The notes beneath the pieces are model-generated. The model worked only from the letters and a program-made list of their open reading frames with translations, did no database searches and had not been told where the DNA came from. Made by a program: the position numbers and the translations under genes. From Salinicola endophyticus (lineage in GTDB: Bacteria; Pseudomonadota; Gammaproteobacteria; Pseudomonadales; Halomonadaceae), in assembly GCF_040536835.1 (NCBI RefSeq), contig NZ_CP159578.1:2976001-3040000 (forward strand): a stretch of DNA of 64,000 nucleotides, given 5' to 3'. Every line of letters starts with the position of its first letter. Position 1 is the stretch's first letter. Positions 52,650 through 61,719 of the stretch are shown here, in pieces.

Positions 52650-52753
52650 TCCTTCGGGCCACCGGCATCGTCGCCGGTGGCCCGCCTCATTTCCGCGACA
52701 GTCTTCGCACGACGATCCCCCCGATCGTCATTGAATGAAAGGACAGGGCTTCC

Positions 52754-54601
52754 ATGCTCAATCGTTACCCCCTGTGGAAGTATCTGCTGATACTCATCGT
52801 CTTCGTGGTCGGTGTCATCTACGCGTTACCCAATCTTTATCCGCAGGACCCCGCCGTTCAGATCAGCACGACCAATGGCACCCTGGACAGCCAGCAGCTA
52901 GAGCGTGTGACCCAAGTTCTCGCCGACGACGGCATCGCGGTCAAGTCGGCCAGCATGACCGGCAACTCGACTGCCCTCATTCGTCTCGACAACGCCGAAC
53001 AGCAGTTACCCGCGCGCGACGCGATCGACAAGGCGCTCGACGACAACTACACCGTGGCGCTCAACCTGGCCGACTCCACCCCCGAGTGGCTGACCAGCCT
53101 GGGCGCGACCCCGATGAAACTCGGCCTCGACCTGCGCGGCGGCGTGCACTTCCTGCTCGAAGTGGACATGCAGGCCGCGGTCAAGCAGCGTCTGGAAGCC
53201 ACCGCCAGCGCCATCCGCGCCGACCTGCGCGACCAGCACATCCGCTACCGCGGCACCGAGATCGACGGCAACGCCCTGCATCTCGAGTTCGCCAACGTCG
53301 AGGATCGCAACGCCGCCCGCGACCAGATCCGGCAGAGTTTCCGCGAGTTCCAGCTGCAGAGCCGTGAAGAGGGCCGCCGCGCCTTCCTCGACATGTCGCT
53401 CACCGAGCAGTCGATCAAGGACATTCAGGACTACGCCGTCGAGCAGAACCTGACCACGATCCGCAACCGCGTCAACGAGCTGGGCGTCTCCGAGCCGCTG
53501 GTCCAGCGCCAGGGGCCCAACCGTATCGTGGTCGAGCTGCCGGGGGTGCAGGACACCGCCGAGGCCAAGCGTATCGTCGGCGCCACCGCCAACCTGGAGT
53601 TCCGCCTCGAGGCGCGCCCGGATGCGCCGGCCTCCGAGACCGAGACCTTCCCGTTCCGCAACAACCCGCAGCGCACCGCGACCCTGTCACGTGACGTGAT
53701 CATCACCGGTGACCGCGTCTCCAGCGCCAGCCAGGGCTTCGACCAGAACGGCCGCCCCCAGGTCAACATCAACCTGGACGGCACCGGCGGTTCGCTGATG
53801 AACCAGGCCACCCGCACCAACATCGGCCGCAGCATGGCGGTGCTCTATATCGAGCACAAGACCGAGACGCGCACGGTGATGAAGGATGGCAAGCAGGTGG
53901 TGGAGCACATCCCCTCCACCGAGCGCAGCATCATCAGCCTGGCGACCATCCAGAGCGCGCTGAGCAACCGCTTCCGCATCACCGGTCTGGACTCCCCGAC
54001 CGAAGCGCGTGAGCTGGCCCTGCTGCTGCGTTCCGGTTCGCTCGCCGCACCGATCTACTTCGTGCAGGAGAGCACCATCGGGCCAAGCCTGGGCGCGCAG
54101 AACATCCAGCGCGGGATCTTCTCGGTAATCGTCGGCGGGCTGCTGGTGGTGGCGTTCATGCTGATCCGCTACAAGGCGTTCGGCGTCATCGCCAACGCCG
54201 CCCTGGCGGTCAACCTCACCCTGCTGATCGCGATCATGTCGCTGCTGGGCGCCACCCTCACGCTGCCCGGCATCGCCGGTATCGTGCTCACCCTGGGGAT
54301 GGCGGTGGATGCCAACGTCCTGATCTACGAGCGCATACGCGAGGAGCTCAGGCGCAAGACGCCGGCACAGCAGGCGATTCACGCCGGCTACGGGCGCGCC
54401 TTCACCTCGATCGTCGACGCCAACCTGACCACGCTGCTGGTGGCGGTGGTGCTGTTCTCCATCGGCACCGGCCCGGTCAAGGGCTTCGCGGTGACGCTGT
54501 CGATCGGCATCCTGACATCGATGTTCACCGGCATCATGGTGTCGCGTGCCCTCGTCAATCTCTCCATCGGCGGCAAGCCGTTGAAGAAACTCTGGATCTA
54601 G
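52754..54601 (+). CDS. secD: Protein translocase subunit SecD
   Basis: A 615-residue inner-membrane protein using the proton-motive force to drive late steps of Sec export. It has an N-terminal membrane segment, a large periplasmic P1 domain (about residues 30-440) with the motif GLDLRGGVHFLLEVD, and five C-terminal segments including GMAVDANVLIYERIREE with the conserved Asp. Ribosome-binding site AAAGGACAGG precedes the ATG. Followed by secF after 12 bp. Confidence 0.96.
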   Translation: MLNRYPLWKYLLILIVFVVGVIYALPNLYPQDPAVQISTTNGTLDSQQLERVTQVLADDGIAVKSASMTGNSTALIRLDNAEQQLPARDAIDKALDDNYTVALNLADSTPEWLTSLGATPMKLGLDLRGGVHFLLEVDMQAAVKQRLEATASAIRADLRDQHIRYRGTEIDGNALHLEFANVEDRNAARDQIRQSFREFQLQSREEGRRAFLDMSLTEQSIKDIQDYAVEQNLTTIRNRVNELGVSEPLVQRQGPNRIVVELPGVQDTAEAKRIVGATANLEFRLEARPDAPASETETFPFRNNPQRTATLSRDVIITGDRVSSASQGFDQNGRPQVNINLDGTGGSLMNQATRTNIGRSMAVLYIEHKTETRTVMKDGKQVVEHIPSTERSIISLATIQSALSNRFRITGLDSPTEARELALLLRSGSLAAPIYFVQESTIGPSLGAQNIQRGIFSVIVGGLLVVAFMLIRYKAFGVIANAALAVNLTLLIAIMSLLGATLTLPGIAGIVLTLGMAVDANVLIYERIREELRRKTPAQQAIHAGYGRAFTSIVDANLTTLLVAVVLFSIGTGPVKGFAVTLSIGILTSMFTGIMVSRALVNLSIGGKPLKKLWI

Positions 54602-54613
54602 GAGACGCGAGCC

Positions 54614-55525
54614 ATGCGCCAATTCGATTTCATGGGCAAACGCCGCATCGCCTTCATCGTCTCGATCGTACTGACGATCGTCTCGATCGGTGCGCTCGTG
54701 CTGCTCAACCTCAATCTGGGTCTGGATTTCACCGGCGGCACCGTGGTCGAGCTGCACTACGCCGCCGCGCCGTCGCTCGACGACGTGCGCGCCCTGCTCG
54801 CCAGCCACGGCTTCGAGAACTTCCAGGTGCAGACCTTCGGCGCCGCCAACGAAGTGCTGGTGCGCCTGCAGCAGACCTTCAACAACGATGTCGGCAATCA
54901 GGTGGTCGCCGCACTCGACGCCAACGGTGCTTCGATCGAACTGGTCCGGGCCGAGTTCGTCGGCGCTCAGGTCGGTGACCAGCTGCGTGACCAGAGCGGT
55001 CTGGGCATGCTGGTCGCCATGGCCGGCGTCGCGGTCTACGTCGCCTTCCGCTTCCAGTACAAGTTTGCCCTGTGCGCGCTGATCTCGCTGGCCCACGACG
55101 TGGTGATCGTGCTGGGGCTGTTCGCGCTGTTCCAGTGGGAGTTCGACCTCACCGTGCTGGCCGGGATCATGGCGGTCATCGGCTACTCGCTGAACGACAC
55201 CATCATCGTCTACGACCGTATCCGCGAGAACATCCGGCTCTCGCGCAGCGACGACATGGCGCAGATCTTCAACGAAGCGATCAACCAGACCCTGTCACGC
55301 ACTCTGGCGACCTCGGGCACCACCTTGCTGGTGCTGTTCGCGCTGTTCTTCCTCGGCGGTGACATGATCCACAACTTCTCGATCTCGCTGATCCTGGGGA
55401 TCGTCGCCGGTACCTTCTCCTCGGTCTATGTCGCCGCAGCGCTGCTGCTGGTGTTCAAGCTCGAGCGCCAGGATCTGATCCCGGCGAAGAAGGAGAACGT
55501 CGAAGGCGAAGAAGAGCTGCCCTGA
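54614..55525 (+). CDS. secF: Protein translocase subunit SecF
   Basis: A 303-residue partner of SecD. An N-terminal membrane segment is followed by the periplasmic loop with GLDFTGGTVVELHY and five segments containing AVIGYSLNDTIIVYDRIREN with the conserved Asp-Arg motif. Length and layout are standard. GGAG precedes the ATG. A terminator follows at 55552, ending the queA-secF unit. Confidence 0.96.
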   Translation: MRQFDFMGKRRIAFIVSIVLTIVSIGALVLLNLNLGLDFTGGTVVELHYAAAPSLDDVRALLASHGFENFQVQTFGAANEVLVRLQQTFNNDVGNQVVAALDANGASIELVRAEFVGAQVGDQLRDQSGLGMLVAMAGVAVYVAFRFQYKFALCALISLAHDVVIVLGLFALFQWEFDLTVLAGIMAVIGYSLNDTIIVYDRIRENIRLSRSDDMAQIFNEAINQTLSRTLATSGTTLLVLFALFFLGGDMIHNFSISLILGIVAGTFSSVYVAAALLLVFKLERQDLIPAKKENVEGEEELP

Positions 55526-55551
55526 GCCGCGCCGAGACCTCTGCTGGACCC

Positions 55552-55578
55552 AAGGCCTCTCCCCGGAGAGGCCTTTTT
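55552..55578 (+). terminator. Rho-independent terminator after secF
   Basis: AAGGCCTCTCC (55552-55562) pairs with GGAGAGGCCTT (55565-55575), followed by further T residues. Confidence 0.88.
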
Positions 55579-55716
55579 CATTGTCGTCTGCCCGGGCGCG
55601 TCGCGCTCCTCCTCGGTGTCGTTCTCGGCGCCGCGTCAGCGCGCTCGGGACTCGCCCTCAAGGCGCCGAGCTGGGGTATGATGAGTCGCCCTCCACGCTT
55701 GCCATCAGGGAGATCC

Positions 55717-56850
55717 ATGGCTCCTATCTTTGCCGATTCCAGCGTCGCCCGCTGGCTGCTGGTGCTGGTGCTGATCGCCGGCGTCTACTTCTTCATCGAC
55801 TTCCTGATTCCGGTGCTCGCCGCACTGATCATCTGTGTCGCCAGCTGGCCACTCTACCGATGGCTACTGGCGCGCTGCGGCCAGCGCCGCACCCTGGCCG
55901 CGAGCATCGCCCTGGTGCTGATCATTCTGTGCCTGGTGATCCCCATCGTGATGGCCTGCACTTACGCCTTCCAGGAACTCAAGGGCTGGATCGGCTGGCT
56001 GCTGGCCGCCAACCAGCACGGCATCCCGGTGCCGGCCTGGGCCGCCCAGCTGCCGGGGATCGGTAGCTGGGTGCGCGAGCAGTGGCAGTCCTATCTGACC
56101 GAGCCCCACGCGCTGGAGTCCTATCTCCAGCTGGTGGGCGGCGAGCACATCGGCAATATCTCGCGCTGGGTGCTGGCGCTCGGCAGCAATGCGGTGCATC
56201 TCGCCCTCACTCTGCTGTTCATGCTGATCACCCTGTTCTTTCTCTACCGCGACGGGGTGGGCATGGCGCGCCAGCTGGATATCGTCGGCGAGCGCATTCT
56301 GCCGGCACGCTGGCAGCGCTTCTCGCGGGTGGTGCCGGCAACCATCAGCTCCACCGTGGTCGGCATGGGCCTGATCGCCCTCGGCGAGGGGGTGGTGCTG
56401 GGCACCGCCTACTGGATCGCCGGGGTGCAGTCGCCGGTGGTCCTCGGCGTGATCACCGCCTTCATGGCGCTGGTCCCCGGCGGCGCCCCGCTCACCTTCA
56501 CCCTGGTGTCGCTCTATCTGATCGCCACCGGGCATCTGCCCAATGGCATCGGGCTGTTCTTGTGGGGGGCGATCGAGCTGTTCATCGTCGACAAGACGCT
56601 ACGCCCGCGGCTGGTCGGCGGGCCGATCAAACTCCCCTTCCTGCCCACCTTCTTCGGCCTGGTCGGCGGGGTGAAGACCATGGGGCTGGTGGGGCTCTTC
56701 GTGGGGCCGGTGCTGATGGCCCTGCTGGTGGCCAGCTGGCGCGAGTGGCTGCACGACGACGATGCCCCGGACGCCCCCAGCGAGGCGGAGCGCTGGGGCT
56801 ACGGCAACCCGCGGCTGATCGCCCGCTATACCGGTCAGCGGCCGGACTGA
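55717..56850 (+). CDS. AI-2E family transporter (PerM/YdiK type)
   Basis: A 377-residue inner-membrane protein with about eight hydrophobic segments. Blocks LVLIAGVYFFIDFLIPVLAALIICVASWPLYRW and the C-terminal TFFGLVGGVKTMGLVGLFVGPVLMALL match the UPF0118/AI-2E exporter family. AGGGAGA lies before the ATG at 55717. Members export diverse small molecules or Na+/H+; the substrate is not indicated here. Confidence 0.9.
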   Translation: MAPIFADSSVARWLLVLVLIAGVYFFIDFLIPVLAALIICVASWPLYRWLLARCGQRRTLAASIALVLIILCLVIPIVMACTYAFQELKGWIGWLLAANQHGIPVPAWAAQLPGIGSWVREQWQSYLTEPHALESYLQLVGGEHIGNISRWVLALGSNAVHLALTLLFMLITLFFLYRDGVGMARQLDIVGERILPARWQRFSRVVPATISSTVVGMGLIALGEGVVLGTAYWIAGVQSPVVLGVITAFMALVPGGAPLTFTLVSLYLIATGHLPNGIGLFLWGAIELFIVDKTLRPRLVGGPIKLPFLPTFFGLVGGVKTMGLVGLFVGPVLMALLVASWREWLHDDDAPDAPSEAERWGYGNPRLIARYTGQRPD

Positions 56851-57064
56851 TCTCGCCCCAGGGCGATGGCGTGGCGCTTCCGCTTGCGCACCACGCGCCG
56901 CGAGTTCGATGCTACCGAGCATGAGTACGACCTTTCTCTTACAGCCGCGGCGGCGGCGCTGTGTCATAACGTAAACGCTCGTTTGAGGATCGCGCGCCGC
57001 CCCACTGCCGGGGCCGGCCTGCACTCCCACGCGCCATGACAACAGCTCATAAGGGATCGATACC

Positions 57065-58906
57065 ATGCCAATGCCGCACTCTCGGCAACTGGCGCTGGGG
57101 GTGATCGTCGGGGCCAGCGCCCTGCCGCTCCCGGCCCTGGCCGCCTCCAGCTTTCACGACACCTTCGACGACACCGTCTTCTTCGGCGATAGCCTGAGCG
57201 ACAGCGGCTACTACCGTGGCGCCATCGGCAGCGCGCTCTCGCTGACCCCGGGCCAGCAGGCGTTCATAGGCCGTTTCACCACCAATCCCGGGCCGGTGTG
57301 GGCCGAGCGGGTCGCCGGCCACTACGCCAGCAACGCCCAGCCCAGCAATGTCGGCGGCAACGACTACGCCGTCGGCGGCGCCCGGGTGACCACGCCGGCC
57401 ACGACCCCGTTCGGCGCCGCACCCGCCCTCAGCGAGCAGGTCGCGACCTATCTCGCCAGCACCGGCGGTGTGGCCGATGGCGATGCCCTCTACGCCGTCT
57501 GGGGCGGCGCCAACGATCTGTTCGCGGTGGCCGGCGGCGCCGACGCCCAGAGCACCATCACCACGGCGGTCACCGGCACCGCCGGTATTCTCGCCACGCT
57601 GGAAGGTGCCGGCGCGCGCCATGTGCTGCTGTTCAACATTCCCGACTTCGGCCTGACGCCGCGCTTCAACGGCGACCCCGTCACCAGCGCGACCGCCACC
57701 GCGCTGGCGAGCCAGTACAACAGCGCGCTCTACGCCGCGGTGGCCGCCAGCGGCGCCGAGGTGATCCCGGTGGATACATTCAGTCTGCTGCAGGAGGTGG
57801 TCGCCGAGCCCAGCGCCTACGGCTTCACCAATGTCACCGATCGCGCCTGTACCCAGACGCTGCCGCTGTGCACGCCCAACACCCTGGTCGCTCCCGGCGC
57901 CGACGAAAGCTATGTGTTCGCCGACGACGTTCACCCCACCACCGCCACTCATCGGATCATCGGTGAGTACGTGATCTCGCTGCTCGAAGCCCCGCAGCAG
58001 CAGCAGTTGCTGACCCATTCGGCGGTGCTCAGCGGGCGCTCGCGGGCCAACCGGGTCGCCGAGCATCTCGATGCGGTGCCGCTGGCCAACGGCCTGCGCT
58101 GGTGGGGCGATTTGCGCGCCGAGCATCAGCAGCTCGACTCCGGCGATCTGTATGACGCCAACATGCCGGCGGGGCTGTTCGGGGTGGACTGGTATCAAGA
58201 CGGGCTGGTACTCGGCGGGTTCGTCGGCTACGGCGATCAAGATGCCGACTTCGGCGACGGCCGCGGCGACTTCCAGCGCAAGGACACGACCGTCGGTCTC
58301 TTTTCCGGCTGGTATGCCGAGAGCGCCTGGGTCAACGCCCAGTTGAGCTACAGCTGGCTCGACTACGATATCGACCGCGAAGTGCAGCTGGGCAGCGCGA
58401 CCCGCCACCACCGCGGCTCGCCGGACGGCAGCAACCTGAGTGCCGCACTCAACGCCGGTTACGAGTTCAGCGCCTTCGCGATCCCCGAGGGCGACGTGCG
58501 CACCGGGCCGATCGCCGGGGTGACCTGGCAGCGGGTCAAGCTCGATGGCTATGACGAAGAGGGCCAGGCGTCGACCTCGCTGAGCTATCCCGATCAGGAC
58601 ATCGACTCGCTGGTGGGCCGGGTCGGCTGGCAGATCCGCCGCCACGGGCCGACGCTCAACCCCTACCTGCAGCTCACCTACAACCACGAGTTCGAGGAGA
58701 GCGAAGGGGTCGCGGCAACGCTGCAGAGCCTGCCGCAGCTGGGCGAGTATCGGGTGCCCAAGCTCACCTTCGATCGTGACTATGTCGAGGTCAACGTCGG
58801 CGCACGTGCCACACTCTGGGGTGTCGATACCCAGGTCGGTGCCAGCGTCGATCCCGACAATGCGCGCACCAGCACGCTGTTCGTGAATCTGGGCAAGCGT
58901 ATCTAA
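57065..58906 (+). CDS. GDSL autotransporter esterase (EstA-like)
   Basis: A 613-residue type V secreted esterase. A signal peptide (about residues 1-27, LALGVIVGASALPLPALA) is followed by the SGNH/GDSL catalytic domain: FFGDSLSDSG carries the nucleophile Ser, NVGGNDYAVGGA the Gly block, GGANDLF the Asn, and ADDVHPTTATHRI the catalytic Asp-x-x-His. The C-terminal 280 residues form the beta-barrel, ending in FVNLGKRI. EstA-type enzymes stay on the surface and influence rhamnolipid or lipid metabolism. Downstream hairpins end the unit. Confidence 0.93.
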   Translation: MPMPHSRQLALGVIVGASALPLPALAASSFHDTFDDTVFFGDSLSDSGYYRGAIGSALSLTPGQQAFIGRFTTNPGPVWAERVAGHYASNAQPSNVGGNDYAVGGARVTTPATTPFGAAPALSEQVATYLASTGGVADGDALYAVWGGANDLFAVAGGADAQSTITTAVTGTAGILATLEGAGARHVLLFNIPDFGLTPRFNGDPVTSATATALASQYNSALYAAVAASGAEVIPVDTFSLLQEVVAEPSAYGFTNVTDRACTQTLPLCTPNTLVAPGADESYVFADDVHPTTATHRIIGEYVISLLEAPQQQQLLTHSAVLSGRSRANRVAEHLDAVPLANGLRWWGDLRAEHQQLDSGDLYDANMPAGLFGVDWYQDGLVLGGFVGYGDQDADFGDGRGDFQRKDTTVGLFSGWYAESAWVNAQLSYSWLDYDIDREVQLGSATRHHRGSPDGSNLSAALNAGYEFSAFAIPEGDVRTGPIAGVTWQRVKLDGYDEEGQASTSLSYPDQDIDSLVGRVGWQIRRHGPTLNPYLQLTYNHEFEESEGVAATLQSLPQLGEYRVPKLTFDRDYVEVNVGARATLWGVDTQVGASVDPDNARTSTLFVNLGKRI

Positions 58907-58911
58907 GCGCC

Positions 58912-58933
58912 GGGGCGCCCTCTCAGGCGCCCC
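58912..58933. terminator. Hairpin directly after the autotransporter gene
   Basis: GGGGCGCC (58912-58919) and GGCGCCCC (58926-58933) form an 8-bp GC stem with a 6-nt loop a few bases after the stop. There is no T-run. Confidence 0.5.
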
Positions 58934-58992
58934 GTTCCCGCAAAGCGCAGGCCACCCTTCAGCAGCCCAAGCCATAAACACGAGCTATAAAC

Positions 58993-59029
58993 AAAGACAC
59001 CCCGCCGGCGAAACCGGCGGGGTGTCTTT
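58993..59029. terminator. Bidirectional terminator between the autotransporter and suhB
   Basis: A perfect 16-bp stem AAAGACACCCCGCCGG / CCGGCGGGGTGTCTTT with loop CGAAA; A/T ends serve as T-run in both directions for the two convergent genes. Confidence 0.85.
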
Positions 59030-59101
59030 ATCTAGGGGGCTACTTTATCTAGAGGCGACGAGTCCAGCAGCTACCCTGGGGTGGGCGTGACGCCCGAGGC
59101 G

Positions 59102-59896
59102 TCAGACGCTCGCTTTCAACTGCTGTGCCAGCGCCTTGTAGAGACGCGGGCCGGCAGCCATCAGGGTGCCGCCCACTTCCACGCTGGGCGAGCCGTCGAT
59201 GGCGCCGGAGAGCGCACCGGCCTCCTTGAGCAGCAGCGAGCCGACCCAGTGATCCTGCTCCTCGAGACCGAGCACGAAAGCGGCATCGGTACGCCCGGCG
59301 GCGAACTCGAGCAGGTCGAGCAGCGCACAGCCGCTGCCGATCAGCGTATCGATCTGCGGCCCGAGACGCTCGACCACGGTGAGGTACTGCGGCAGCCAGC
59401 GCGAGCGATACTCTTCACTGGGCCAGGAGAGCGCGAGACGCGCCCCGGGCACGCCGACCGTCTTGGAGACGCGCAGGCGCTTGCCGTTGCCCTGGGCACC
59501 GCGACCGCGGCTGACCAGGAACTCGTCATCGCTGAACGGCGAAACGATCACCGCATGCTCGGGGCGACCCTTGACCAGACAAACCATCGAGATCGCGAAC
59601 TGGCGACTGCCCACGCCGAGATTGGACTCGCCGTGGAAGGGCTCGATGTGCCATACGGTGTCGCGCTCCTCGCCCTTGCCTTCGCGGTAAGGGGTGAAGC
59701 GTCCGGACACGCCGTGTTTGGGGTAACCGCGGGAGAGCTGATGCACGATCAGCGTTTCGGCATTACGCGCGGTGTCTTGCAGCAGACCGGAGGTGGCCTG
59801 CTCATCGTGGCTGACTTCGAGACGGTCGCGGATGCGAACGAACTGTTCAGCGGCGCTACGTGCGGCACGCAGCGCGAATTGAACCATCGGATGCAT
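59102..59896 (-). CDS. suhB: SuhB-type inositol monophosphatase family protein with degenerate metal site
   Basis: A 264-residue IMPase-fold protein located as suhB normally is, divergent from trmJ. Alignable blocks are the opening MHPMVQFALRAARSA, SRQFAISMVCLVKGRPEHAV and SRGRGAQGNGKRLRVS. The usual metal motif DPLDGT is EPFHGE (residues 85-90), the GEEGG loop is SGRFT (64-68), and WDMAAG is QDHWVG. Most metal ligands are therefore lost and phosphatase activity is doubtful, while the Nus-factor role of SuhB in rRNA antitermination could remain. Start MHPM follows GGxxAG-type sequence on the minus strand. Confidence 0.85.
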   Translation of the reverse strand: MHPMVQFALRAARSAAEQFVRIRDRLEVSHDEQATSGLLQDTARNAETLIVHQLSRGYPKHGVSGRFTPYREGKGEERDTVWHIEPFHGESNLGVGSRQFAISMVCLVKGRPEHAVIVSPFSDDEFLVSRGRGAQGNGKRLRVSKTVGVPGARLALSWPSEEYRSRWLPQYLTVVERLGPQIDTLIGSGCALLDLLEFAAGRTDAAFVLGLEEQDHWVGSLLLKEAGALSGAIDGSPSVEVGGTLMAAGPRLYKALAQQLKASV

Positions 59897-60094
59897 GGAT
59901 CTGGCCTTGGTATCTATCGAGAACGGTATCGAGAGCGGGATCGAAAGCTGTTAAAGAGCGCGGCAGAGTCTAACAGAGCACGGGCATGATAGACTACGCG
60001 TTTTCCCGTTTTGCGCCCGATGGCCGACGCGCTCTTGCTCGCCAGCCCTGGGCTCGGTATCCCGCCACTCGACACTTCCAGGCCCGACCGCTCC

Positions 60095-60868
60095 ATGCTC
60101 GACCGTATTCGTATCGTTTTGATCGGCACCAGCCACCCCGGCAATATCGGCGGGGCCGCCCGCGCCATGCGCAATATGGGGCTCGACGACCTGGCGCTGG
60201 TGGCGCCGCGCTGCGACCCCCAGGATCGCGAGGCCTACTCCCGCGCCTCCGGCGCCAACGCGCTGGTGGAAGGCGCCCGCGTCCATGACCAGCTCGAGGA
60301 GGCGGTCGCCGACTGCACCCTGGTGGTGGGCGCCAGCGCGCGTTCACGCCACCTACCCTGGCCGCTGATCGGCCCGCGGGCGCTGGCGGAAAGCCTGCCC
60401 ACGGCGCTGGCCCCGGCCCAGAGCCGGGTCGCCCTGGTGTTCGGCCGCGAGGATACCGGGCTCACTAATGCCGAACTGCAGCGTTGCCATCGCCACGTGC
60501 ACATCCCCACCAACCCCGACTTCAGCTCGCTCAACCTCGCCGCGGCGGTGCAGGTGCTGGCCTACGAGTGCCGTCAGGCGTGGCTCAGCGCCAGCGAGTC
60601 GGCCCCGGCCGCTGATGACGATGCCGCCCAGCCGTTCGGCGTGGCCTGGGACAACCCGCCGGCCAGCCACGCCGACATGGAGCGTTTCTTCGCCCATCTG
60701 GAGCGCACCCTGACCACGCTGGAGTTCCACGACCCGGACAACCCGCGCCAGCTCATGGCCCGCCTGCGCCGACTGTTCCTCCGCGCGCATCTCGACAGCA
60801 TGGAGATGAACATCCTGCGCGGCATCCTCGGCACCATGGACAAGCGCCTGCGCCGCGACGACGAGTGA
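60095..60868 (+). CDS. trmJ: tRNA (cytidine/uridine-2'-O-)-methyltransferase TrmJ
   Basis: A 257-residue SPOUT methyltransferase modifying position 32 of tRNAs. Family motifs are [24 protein letters not shown] (about residues 6-29), [16 protein letters not shown] (about 117-132) and [17 protein letters not shown] (about 142-158), which form the trefoil knot. ATG 60095 begins the conserved strand; a longer frame upstream lacks similarity. It precedes iscR as in many gammaproteobacteria. Confidence 0.94.
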   Translation: MLDRIRIVLIGTSHPGNIGGAARAMRNMGLDDLALVAPRCDPQDREAYSRASGANALVEGARVHDQLEEAVADCTLVVGASARSRHLPWPLIGPRALAESLPTALAPAQSRVALVFGREDTGLTNAELQRCHRHVHIPTNPDFSSLNLAAAVQVLAYECRQAWLSASESAPAADDDAAQPFGVAWDNPPASHADMERFFAHLERTLTTLEFHDPDNPRQLMARLRRLFLRAHLDSMEMNILRGILGTMDKRLRRDDE

Positions 60869-60926
60869 GCGTACCGGCGCTCTCGCCACGACAGAGGCCA
60901 GGGCGACGCGACGCTGCGGGGAATGG

Positions 60927-60955
60927 TTGACCGTTCTACTCGGGTTTTCCATAAT
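60927..60955 (+). promoter_or_regulatory. iscR promoter overlapping an IscR type 1 site
   Basis: TTGACC (60927-60932) and CATAAT (60950-60955) are 17 bp apart. The spacer and flanks (TTGACCGTTCTACTCGGG) match the type 1 site bound by [2Fe-2S]-IscR at iscR promoters, so feedback repression when Fe-S clusters are sufficient is expected. Confidence 0.75.
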
Positions 60956-60989
60956 GCCGGCATCTTTGCAGCGACCGCCGACTCCGCCG

Positions 60990-61475
60990 ATGCGTCTGAC
61001 CACCAAGGGCCGCTACGCCGTCACCGCCATGCTCGATCTGGCACTCAACGCCGATCAAGGGCCGGTATGCCTGGCTGACATCTCCAAGCGCCAAGGCATT
61101 TCGCTCTCCTATCTCGAGCAGCTGTTCGCGCGTCTGCGCCGGGCGCAACTGGTGACCAGCGTGCGCGGCCCGGGCGGCGGCTATCGGCTGGCCCGCGCCT
61201 CCGAGGCGATCTCTGTCGCCGGCGTGATCGACGCCGTCAACGAGTCGGTGGACGCCACCCGTTGCCACGGCCAGGCCGACTGCCAGCAGGGCAGCAAGTG
61301 CATCACCCACCATCTATGGTGCGATCTCTCCGACGAGATCCAGCGCTTTCTCAGCGACATCACGCTGCAGGAGCTGGTGCGCCGAGAGGAGGTGCGGGTG
61401 ATCGCCGAACGCCAGCGGCAGACGCCGGCCTCGCGCCAGGACGACCCGGCGACGATCACGGTATCGTCGCACTGA
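60990..61475 (+). CDS. iscR: Fe-S cluster regulator IscR
   Basis: A 161-residue Rrf2-family regulator. [18 protein letters not shown] and the [21 protein letters not shown] lead, then the cluster ligands in [13 protein letters not shown] (three cysteines about residues 92-104) and the ITHHLWCDL segment with the conserved His. It senses Fe-S status and controls isc/suf genes. ATG 60990 is the family start. It heads iscR-iscS-iscA and carries its own operator upstream. Confidence 0.96.
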   Translation: MRLTTKGRYAVTAMLDLALNADQGPVCLADISKRQGISLSYLEQLFARLRRAQLVTSVRGPGGGYRLARASEAISVAGVIDAVNESVDATRCHGQADCQQGSKCITHHLWCDLSDEIQRFLSDITLQELVRREEVRVIAERQRQTPASRQDDPATITVSSH

Positions 61476-61477
61476 GC

Positions 61478-61620
61478 GGCTAAGCTTCGAGGTCATGCGT
61501 CACGACTCAGCTTCAAGACCAAGCTTCAAGACTCAGCTCCAAGACCATGCTTTACGTCTAAGCTGCTAGAACAGGCTTCACGATCAGGCTTTACGGACAA
61601 ACTTCACGACTGAGCGCCAG
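61478..61620. repeat. 13-bp tandem repeat array between iscR and iscS
   Basis: Eleven consecutive 13-bp units, consensus near GACYMAGCTTCAM, run without indels from three bases after the iscR stop. Examples are GACTCAGCTTCAA (61504), GACCAAGCTTCAA (61517), GATCAGGCTTTAC (61582). The units are diverged but in perfect phase. A hairpin-prone stretch with AGACGCC and AGGCGCC follows up to the iscS start. Confidence 0.8.
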
Positions 61621-61719
61621 AGACGCCTTTATCTGGCTACGCCTTGATCTAGAGGCGCCTTTATATTGAGTTCGGGGAGCGCCTCAGCTCTCCGACCGAA
61701 CTTAGAGATTCGCCGTGCC

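Noticed and set aside
61478..61620. CRISPR array or iterons
   Set aside because: Thirteen-base units abut without spacers, and there is no replication gene nearby.
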